Assembly (NCBI GenBank): GCA_030645475.1
Contig: JAUSMA010000021.1
Coordinates: forward strand, 1 to 64,000
DNA length: 64,000 nucleotides
DNA from: Nitrospirota bacterium
GTDB taxonomy: Bacteria > Nitrospirota > Nitrospiria > Nitrospirales > Nitrospiraceae
Direction: 5' to 3'
This document shows positions 57,761 to 64,000 of the stretch, piece after piece. Position numbers and translations under genes: made by a program. The first letter of the stretch is position 1. Each line of letters opens with the position of its first letter. The notes beneath the pieces were generated by a model. That model was not told the origin of the DNA. It worked only from the letters and a program-made list of their open reading frames with translations, and did not search any database.

Positions 57761-58858
57761 TCAGCATGGCAACGGTTCCCGAAATCGTTCCCGTAACGCA
57801 CCCGAACATAAATTAGCTGCGACTCCATCCGAAATGATGCGATACCCTTCGGCCGTAAGGTGTTCGTCGTACGGGAGGAATAGATCTACTCCTAGGTGTG
57901 CCTGTTGCCAGAGAGCAAAACCATCGAAGTATGGAATGCCATGCCGATCCAGCAGTTCACGAATGAATCGAGGATACACATGGTTGGCGGGGTCCGGCAT
58001 CGCGATGATATCACGGACCGGGAAAATGACCACGTAGACATTAAATCCAGACTCTTCACCCAACTGTTTTATATCCCGATAGAAATCATCGACAGCTTGC
58101 CACGCTTCCGGCACTAACTGCCCCGCTAAGAATTTTTGATATTCAACATCGTATAGATGAACGCCAGAATCTGGCGGGGTGAAATAGCGACGGGCCTGTG
58201 TCAGCGCAGAATTGGCAAGCACAGAATGATTCCTCAGCCAGCGAACTGCACGAAGCCAGGGAGCGTCGCTTGCCGGATTATCATCTCCATCCCAAGCAAA
58301 ATGTCCATCGGCAGTTAAGAGTGGGGGATCGGTTGGGCGAGGTGGATGGTTCATCATATGATCATTCCAGTACAGCCCATGAATGACCACTCGAGGCTTC
58401 AGCCCTAGCCCCTTCTCTTTCAGAAGATCGAGCTCATGAAACACGCTGTAACTGGTTGTCCCTGCATTAATGACCTGAAATGTTGAGCCAAGTCGTCGCT
58501 CAAGCACAGACGGCCATGTTTCATGGTCGGCCACTCCATAACCGAACGTAAAAGAATCACCGAGGGCAAGAATCCGGAACGATGCCATGCCAGTGGTCAC
58601 AGGCATACTGCTCGTGCGAAAACCAAGCGTGTCTATAGTTGCCGCCTGATCTTTAGTATAGGCCACTTGGTTCGGACGCAATGTAAATCCACGCACCGCA
58701 TGCGCCTGATAGCGGACTTGCGGATAAATTCTCTCTTGAGGTAACTGAATGAAAAAACGAGCGATGCCTTCGGCCACAGCCACTGACAGAGAAGTGGAGG
58801 CGATCAATAATACCAAACTAAATGCCTGTAAAGACCGTCGCGGCAAGGGATTACCCAT
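57761..58858 (-). CDS. SGNH/GDSL-like hydrolase, membrane-anchored, second
   Basis: About 365 residues from ATG 58858. Anchor helix AFSLVLLIASTSLSVAVAEG; block I ILALGDSFTFGYGV (Ser nucleophile); block V YDEHLTAEGYRIISDGV. Longer frames upstream lie inside the next gene's region and are rejected. Followed downstream by another SGNH protein; the two are only loosely alike. Confidence 0.78.
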   Translation of the reverse strand: MGNPLPRRSLQAFSLVLLIASTSLSVAVAEGIARFFIQLPQERIYPQVRYQAHAVRGFTLRPNQVAYTKDQAATIDTLGFRTSSMPVTTGMASFRILALGDSFTFGYGVADHETWPSVLERRLGSTFQVINAGTTSYSVFHELDLLKEKGLGLKPRVVIHGLYWNDHMMNHPPRPTDPPLLTADGHFAWDGDDNPASDAPWLRAVRWLRNHSVLANSALTQARRYFTPPDSGVHLYDVEYQKFLAGQLVPEAWQAVDDFYRDIKQLGEESGFNVYVVIFPVRDIIAMPDPANHVYPRFIRELLDRHGIPYFDGFALWQQAHLGVDLFLPYDEHLTAEGYRIISDGVAANLCSGALRERFREPLPC

Positions 58859-58872
58859 GGGAAGAAATCCCT

Positions 58873-59025
58873 TTAGAACAGGGTATAGATGAATGGGGCG
58901 ACAGCAGAGCCCTGGGTGAGAACGATCAATGCGCCTAAAAGAAGCAGCACCATAATGATCGGAAGCAACCAGAACTTCTTTCGCTCTTTCATGAAGGCCC
59001 ACAACTCTAACACAAACTCGCCCAT
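58873..59025 (-). CDS. DUF5989 small membrane protein
   Basis: 50 residues: MGEFVLELWAFMKERKKFW then a hydrophobic helix LPIIMVLLLLGALIVLTQGS and an AVAPFIYTLF end. This matches the DUF5989 pattern ('FMK-RKKFWLLPI... GSAVAPFIYTLF'). GGAGGA seven bases before ATG. It lies between the SGNH gene and SxtJ, the usual neighbourhood of this family. Function unknown; short but well supported. Confidence 0.88.
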   Translation of the reverse strand: MGEFVLELWAFMKERKKFWLLPIIMVLLLLGALIVLTQGSAVAPFIYTLF

Positions 59026-59042
59026 CACAATTCCTCCTTCGG

Positions 59043-59438
59043 CTAAAACTGATTCTTCATGTGAAACCGAGACCGTGGTGGACGTATTACTCGATAGGTA
59101 TCGGCATCTGGTACTAGCACCCGGTGCATGGGATCCTTCCCGGAAAGTCGCATGATCACGCCCATGGGAGTAATCAGCCCATAGTAGATCACTCCCAAAA
59201 TGATCCTGGTGTTGACAAACCCAAGGACATGCCCGATTTTCATCCAGATACGATGGATGTGCTTAAGACTCGACGGAAGAGCCAGCCCAAGTCCGACAAG
59301 TACCCCCCCGACGGATACCGCCCATATCCTTGGAGAATCTCCTCTGACAAAGATTGGCCACAATCCGATGATCGAGAAAATTCCTCCGACCATTAGTCCA
59401 AATATACGAAGCTCTTTAGTATTATCTTGCTGGATCAT
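59043..59438 (-). CDS. SxtJ-family membrane protein
   Basis: 131 residues with about three hydrophobic helices (IFGLMVGGIFSIIGLWPIF, WAVSVGGVLVGLGLALP, RIILGVIYYGLITPMGV) and a basic C-terminal tail ending FHMKNQF. The order SxtJ, DUF5989 and a carbamoyltransferase is characteristic; name comes from the saxitoxin cluster but no toxin genes are present. GGAAG upstream of ATG. Confidence 0.85.
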   Translation of the reverse strand: MIQQDNTKELRIFGLMVGGIFSIIGLWPIFVRGDSPRIWAVSVGGVLVGLGLALPSSLKHIHRIWMKIGHVLGFVNTRIILGVIYYGLITPMGVIMRLSGKDPMHRVLVPDADTYRVIRPPRSRFHMKNQF

Positions 59439-59453
59439 GAAATCGCTTCCTTC

Positions 59454-61307
59454 CTAATCTAACTCAAACTCCCTCTTCCAATCCGTATCCCCCTCCAATG
59501 GCTTTTGCTCCGTCTTCAGCAGTACACAATTCTCCAGGACGAGCACATCCATTTCTGTTCGCATAAAACAGCGGTAGGCATCTTCAGGCGTACAGACAAT
59601 CGGCTCGCCCCGCACATTAAAAGAAGTATTCACAAGTACACTGTAGCCGGTCTTCGCTTCAAAAGCTTTCAACAAGTTGTAATAGCTCGGATTCGTCTCA
59701 TGATGGACCGTCTGTATGCGGGCCGAATAATCGATATGGGTGATGGCGGGCATGTCGGAACGCGGAACATTGAGCAAGTCGATACCCCACAATGATTTGT
59801 CCTCTGTCCGAAGAGGAATCCTCCTCTTCTCAAGAACAGGAGCGACAATCAGCATATAGGGACTGTCCGAGCTTAAATCAAAATACTCCGAAACCCGCTC
59901 TCTTAGAACGGAAGGGGCAAACGGCCTGAAAGACTCTCGATACTTGATCTTCAGGTTCATCACCGATTGCATCTTGGGGCTCCGGGCATCTCCAAGAATG
60001 CTTCGTCCCCCAAGTGACCGAGGCCCAAACTCCATTCTGCCCTGAAGCCAGCCAACCACTTTTTCAGCCGAAAGCTCCTCAGCAACACGCTTAAACAACT
60101 CATCGCCATTGAGCCGAACATATGGAGCGGCCTGCTTCTTCAAAAACTCTTCCACTTCCTCGTTTGTAAATGAAGGGCCCAAATAACTCCCCTTCATCCT
60201 GTCACTACCGTTACGGCTAGGCCGTGGCTGCTCATCGTATTGATGCCACGCCGTGAGGGCGGCGCCAAGCGCCCCACCGGCATCTCCAGCGGCAGGCTGA
60301 ATCCATAGACTCTTGAATGGCCCCTCCCGCAGAATACGGCCATTACCAACACAGTTCAGCGCCACACCGCCTGCGAGGCAGAGATTCTCGACACCTGTTT
60401 CACGATGCAACGTACGACTCACGCGGAGCATGACTTCTTCTGTGACTTCCTGAACCGATCGGGCAAGATCCATCTCTCGCTGTCCCAGTTTACTTTCTGG
60501 TTTTCGAGGCGGCCCTCCAAAGACGTCATCGAACTTCCCCCCCGTCATCGTAAGACCTGTGCAGTAGTTGAAGTAGTCCATATTGAGCCTGAAGGTGCCG
60601 TCTGGCTTCAGGTCAATCAAATGTTCGTAGATAGCCTTTACATATTTGGGCTCGCCGTAAGGAGCCAACCCCATGACCTTATATTCACCTGAATTGACCT
60701 TGAATCCTGTGTAGTAGGTAAATGCGGAGTACAACAGACCCAGCGAATGCGGAAACGGAAGCTCCCACAAGGGCTTCAACGAACGCCCTTCGCCGAGCCA
60801 AGCCGATGTTGTCGCCCACTCCCCCACTCCATCCATGCAAAGGACAACCGCCGTATCAAACGGAGACGGATAGAATGCCGACGCGGCATGTGATTCGTGA
60901 TGCTCCGAAAATAACACCGGCGGCAAGTCAGACTTCTTTCCTTCAGGCGACAAGGCAAGAAACTCCTTCTCAAGAAGGTTCCTCAGGAAAAGCTTTTCTT
61001 TCAGCCATACGGGCATAGCAGCGACAAAGGACTGTAGCCCCTTCGGCGCAAAAGCCAGATAGGTTTCGAGCAGGCGCTCAAACTTCACCAACGGTTTATC
61101 GTAGAAAACGATATACTTAAGATCCGTCAGTGAGATATTACCCGCCTTGAGACAATATTGGACGGCTTCATGAGGGAAACCAGGATCGTGCTTCTTCCGC
61201 GTAAACCGTTCTTCTTGCGCAGCCGCGATAATTTCCCCATCTCGAATGAGACAAGCTGCGCTGTCATGATAGAAGGCTGAGATTCCTAGGATATGGACAC
61301 TTTGCAT
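59454..61307 (-). CDS. Carbamoyltransferase (NodU/CmcH family)
   Basis: A 617-residue enzyme from ATG 61307. It transfers carbamoyl from carbamoyl phosphate to a hydroxyl of a sugar or other metabolite. Kae1-like N-terminal domain ILGISAFYHDSAACLIRDG; metal-binding HESHAASAFY; DGVGEW; C-terminal YrdC-like domain with GRMEFGPRSLGGRSILGDAR and YRESFRPFAPSVL. Neighbouring SGNH and glycosyltransferase genes suggest a carbamoylated polysaccharide. An in-frame start 12 codons earlier lacks a good ribosome site. Confidence 0.92.
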   Translation of the reverse strand: MQSVHILGISAFYHDSAACLIRDGEIIAAAQEERFTRKKHDPGFPHEAVQYCLKAGNISLTDLKYIVFYDKPLVKFERLLETYLAFAPKGLQSFVAAMPVWLKEKLFLRNLLEKEFLALSPEGKKSDLPPVLFSEHHESHAASAFYPSPFDTAVVLCMDGVGEWATTSAWLGEGRSLKPLWELPFPHSLGLLYSAFTYYTGFKVNSGEYKVMGLAPYGEPKYVKAIYEHLIDLKPDGTFRLNMDYFNYCTGLTMTGGKFDDVFGGPPRKPESKLGQREMDLARSVQEVTEEVMLRVSRTLHRETGVENLCLAGGVALNCVGNGRILREGPFKSLWIQPAAGDAGGALGAALTAWHQYDEQPRPSRNGSDRMKGSYLGPSFTNEEVEEFLKKQAAPYVRLNGDELFKRVAEELSAEKVVGWLQGRMEFGPRSLGGRSILGDARSPKMQSVMNLKIKYRESFRPFAPSVLRERVSEYFDLSSDSPYMLIVAPVLEKRRIPLRTEDKSLWGIDLLNVPRSDMPAITHIDYSARIQTVHHETNPSYYNLLKAFEAKTGYSVLVNTSFNVRGEPIVCTPEDAYRCFMRTEMDVLVLENCVLLKTEQKPLEGDTDWKREFELD

Positions 61308-61501
61308 AATACCGCCTCTTATTAGAACAGGTGAGACCAACACCAGAATGAGCTTTATACTTCAAACTCTCCAGGACATCAGCGCATGAGGAAGATACGT
61401 TACCAGATCAGAGGTTACTAAAGTGAGCACCTTCTCCGACTGGCACAGGTCTCCCTAGATAGCGCTAGGTACGCCCACGAAAAAGCTCAACTCGTCTTTT
61501 T

Positions 61502-62497
61502 TCAACTATACCGAAAGCGTTTAACTAGCTTGGGGAAGATTGAAGATAACACCGTGCCATGCTCCATAGGCCCTAGCACGAAACGCGCCGACACACGACG
61601 ACCAGCCTGAATCTTTCGCCGCTCGCGCCATATGGAAGGAAGCGCCTTTAACGCATCTCTCTTAGCATGCCACACGATCCAACGGCGCCAGTATAGCGCG
61701 AACCAGAGAACCGAACCAATGTTTACAAGAAAATGGGCGGGCAAATAGATCCAAAAATAAGGAGAAGGCATATTCTTAAAATAGGTCCAGACCATGTTTC
61801 GTTGTGCGTGATAAACAGAAAAGTCACTGCCTTTGCCTGCAATGGCAGAACCGACATGGCGAACTATTGCATCACGGAGGAATCGGCAGCGACAACCCTG
61901 CAATCGCAAACGAAAACCGAGATCGACATCCTCATGGTAGCAAAAATACCGCTCGCTAAAACCGCCAGCCTCTACGAAGACCGTGCGCCTGTAGAATCCG
62001 GCGCCACCGCATGGGGCAAAAACATCTTGAATATCTGGTGGGAGTCGAGAGACTAACTCACCCTGATATCGTGGCCATGCAACCCCATCAACGCGATAGC
62101 AATCTCCCGCCCCGTCGACGATGCCGGATCCGTCGGCCCGAACCATACATGACGCGAACGTGTCAATTTCAGGGTTTTGCCTTGCACTTTCGTCAAACAC
62201 TTGGAGCCAGCAGCGATCGGGAAACGCATCGGGGTTGAGCAAGGCAATCCATTCGCAGTCGGGAACTAGCTCGACTGCTAGGTTATTTGCCCTGGCGAAA
62301 CCAAGATTCGCATTGAGCCGGTGAAATTCCATCCATGGGAAATCGACTTGGCAACGATCGAGTGAGCCGTCGTGACTGCCATTGTCCATCACCAACACAC
62401 GCGCTGGCCTCACAGATTGCGCTTCAAGCCCTGCCAAGCACTCATGCAGCATATCGCCGGCATTGTAGTTGACGACAATGACTGCTACTCTGCTCAT
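61502..62497 (-). CDS. Family 2 glycosyltransferase
   Basis: About 331 residues from ATG 62497 (AGGGGAAAG upstream). GT-A core VAVIVVNYNAGDMLHECL, VMDNGSHDGSL, and the DxD-like NPDAFPDRCWL; CGGAGFYRRTVFVEAGGF and CYHEDVDLGFRLRLQG follow rhamnosyltransferase-like enzymes (WbbL/RfbF type). The C-terminal helices (FWIYLPAHFLVNIGSVLWF) are membrane-associated. Sugar specificity cannot be told. Confidence 0.9.
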   Translation of the reverse strand: MSRVAVIVVNYNAGDMLHECLAGLEAQSVRPARVLVMDNGSHDGSLDRCQVDFPWMEFHRLNANLGFARANNLAVELVPDCEWIALLNPDAFPDRCWLQVFDESARQNPEIDTFASCMVRADGSGIVDGAGDCYRVDGVAWPRYQGELVSRLPPDIQDVFAPCGGAGFYRRTVFVEAGGFSERYFCYHEDVDLGFRLRLQGCRCRFLRDAIVRHVGSAIAGKGSDFSVYHAQRNMVWTYFKNMPSPYFWIYLPAHFLVNIGSVLWFALYWRRWIVWHAKRDALKALPSIWRERRKIQAGRRVSARFVLGPMEHGTVLSSIFPKLVKRFRYS

Positions 62498-62671
62498 ATA
62501 CTTTCCCCTGAGACCAATCTTCCCGCCGCCTGAAACAACTGAACTCACCCGCTTCATCGCAACTAAGACCCAGCAACGGACAATTTCCGAGTCAGCCCTT
62601 CAGAGTTGTGGACTCTCACGGGAATCCAACCCGGGCGAGATCAGCCGATCAAGAAATTCGCCCTTACAGCA

Positions 62672-63997
62672 TCATCGATAATAAACTTCTGCGATTGCCT
62701 TCGCTTGTCGGCTTCGAGGAATCGAATCCTTAACTTTATAAGAGAAGTTTGGATTATTGACTTTCTCCACTATATCCGAAGTCCATTTCTCGCCCTTCGA
62801 CTCAGCAATGGTCTTGAGTAAACTATTCAGTTTCCTTGTAGCGTTCTTTGACCCAGTATGCTCCAACGCCCACGCTCGCGGCGTGAAACGCCGATACCCT
62901 TCCAGCATGTAGTCGATCTTTGCGTGAAGGTCCTGGAACGACGACAAGACTCCTGTCCGCTCATTGATTTTCCCTCTAGCTCCACCAATGAATTTCTCAT
63001 ACAGGATTGCGGGAACATCTGAGAATAAGGCTTCAACGATCGCCCTATTACTCCCCTCCTTTTCAGACAGCAACAAGAAAACTTTTGATTTTTCGAGACA
63101 GTCGGCGACTTCACGGGCTGGTATGTTTTTCTTAATCTCCAGCTTTACATGCGAGAGGTCATACTCACTCATCTCTGAAACGATGTCCTTGTCGGTTCGA
63201 CCGCCCCAATCGACTCCGATCAGCAAAAGAGAAAGCGGACGATGCCTCACGCGGCACAACGCTTTAAATAGCTGCCGGTGATTTTTATGCTTCGCCCAAT
63301 TGGCGACCATAACCAAATCATATTCCTTCAAGGGCTTCTCTTGCCTTGGGGCAAACAGTTCCGAGTCGATCCAGTCGGATGAGCCTAAACCAATCGGAAT
63401 GAGATTACTCTTCAAGCCAGAAATGAAATCTAAATCATTGTTCTCAGGACACTGAACGATCACTTCATTTAGGAAAGAGACGAACATAAGGATACTGGGG
63501 TCACAATATCCCGCCCAGCAGGGCTCCAAAACCACGTAATAGTCTTTCATGATCCGGTTAAGGTCAAAGAGGGCAATGAACAAATCAAACTTCTGGCTAT
63601 ACTCCAGCACTAAAACACCCTTCTCACCCTCAGACGACGGCTTGAGTACAATGAAATCACGAAACATTGAGTCGAGATTAAACGCCTCGCCTAAAAACCG
63701 TTTTTTACACAAGGCAGGGGCCTCGCTATCCAGGAAAGCCTTGACGAGTCGACTTTCACTCCCGCTTCTCCGCGAGATAAAACCGGTCACGATTCGATAT
63801 GCGATGGAGCACAACAGACCTACTCCGGAAACTCTATACACCCAGCATAAATTGGAGATGCCCTTATATTGATCGAAAGCCAAGAGGCACAAGCCACGCA
63901 CAAGGAAAAATGATCCGACCACGGCTCTGACTAGCCATAGCTGGAAAAGCTTTTTCTGCAAGTCGGCTATTGCTGTAAATCCAGGGCTACCCAGCAC
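62672..63997 (-). CDS. GT-B (GT4-type) glycosyltransferase, N-terminus uncertain
   Basis: At least 441 residues; the frame remains open to the window edge, so the true start may be outside. A hydrophobic N-terminal region (SFFLVRGLCLLAFD and others) then the typical GT-B half: DLVMVANWAKHKNHRQLFK, LLLIGVDWGGRTD, EKSKVFLLLSEKEGSNRAIVEAL (the EGSNRA donor-binding loop of GT4-type enzymes). The gene is A/T-richer than the core. Probably assembles the same polysaccharide as the previous genes. Confidence 0.8.
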   Translation of the reverse strand: MLGSPGFTAIADLQKKLFQLWLVRAVVGSFFLVRGLCLLAFDQYKGISNLCWVYRVSGVGLLCSIAYRIVTGFISRRSGSESRLVKAFLDSEAPALCKKRFLGEAFNLDSMFRDFIVLKPSSEGEKGVLVLEYSQKFDLFIALFDLNRIMKDYYVVLEPCWAGYCDPSILMFVSFLNEVIVQCPENNDLDFISGLKSNLIPIGLGSSDWIDSELFAPRQEKPLKEYDLVMVANWAKHKNHRQLFKALCRVRHRPLSLLLIGVDWGGRTDKDIVSEMSEYDLSHVKLEIKKNIPAREVADCLEKSKVFLLLSEKEGSNRAIVEALFSDVPAILYEKFIGGARGKINERTGVLSSFQDLHAKIDYMLEGYRRFTPRAWALEHTGSKNATRKLNSLLKTIAESKGEKWTSDIVEKVNNPNFSYKVKDSIPRSRQAKAIAEVYYR

Positions 63998-64000
63998 AGT

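Noticed and set aside
58873-61307. Possible saxitoxin-like cluster because of SxtJ and carbamoyltransferase similarity
   Set aside because: No sxtA polyketide-like, amidinotransferase or other toxin genes; the trio is common in polysaccharide loci.

Overview
The window most resembles a Gram-negative bacterium of the Nitrospirota (Nitrospira-like). This is an inference from gene content and composition: a Kdo/heptose lipopolysaccharide set, a PyrR-controlled pyrimidine operon, bactofilins, and a moderately high G+C core followed by a visibly more A/T-rich polysaccharide region at the right end. No rRNA, tRNA or CRISPR array was recognised.

Layout. 1-4143: the start of a MutL/GlmL-like reactivase with a tiny partner gene, a Tim44-like membrane protein, a lone HNH nuclease, and a PilZ gene joined to an orphan phage tail-sheath C-terminal domain. 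4499-14142 (minus strand): lipid and lipopolysaccharide housekeeping in the order lepA-lepB-hldE(kinase)-kdsB-pyrG-kdsA-kdsD-pgsA, then plsY. Three copies of a hairpin-forming repeat sit immediately after the stop codons of pyrG, kdsD and pgsA. 14357-17301: bioA and a polytopic acyltransferase-like protein. 17472-28634 (minus strand): a long pyr operon with its own promoter, PyrR-binding hairpin and attenuator, ordered pyrR-pyrB-pyrC-DUF4149-carA-sppA-M48 protease-carB-greA-SAM hydroxide adenosyltransferase. 29149-30239: two tandem bactofilins. 30246-35246: two poorly understood proteins, proA and a UDP-glucuronate decarboxylase-like gene. 35327-45864 (minus strand): a hybrid type II secretion / type IV (MSHA-like) pilus locus encoding a secretin with a cohesin-like tail, three pilin-like proteins, a LysM lipoprotein, the GspF and GspE proteins, and PilM/N/O/P-like assembly proteins. 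46140-63997: an envelope polysaccharide region with a UDP-sugar dehydrogenase, a secreted six-repeat BACON-like adhesin, two beta-helix proteins, a methyltransferase, a deacetylase-like protein, two SGNH hydrolases, a DUF5989-SxtJ-carbamoyltransferase trio and two glycosyltransferases.

How it fits together: the left half is mostly core metabolism (Kdo and heptose precursors, phospholipids, CTP/UMP). The right half builds and decorates the cell surface. UDP-sugars come from the dehydrogenase and decarboxylase, glycosyltransferases and carbamoyl- or acyl-modifying enzymes act on the polymer, and a dedicated pilus or secretion machine may export or anchor surface proteins such as the BACON-repeat protein. 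The most notable unexplained items are the stop-codon-linked hairpin repeats, the orphan tail-sheath domain, the secretin-cohesin fusion and the secreted repeat protein beside it.
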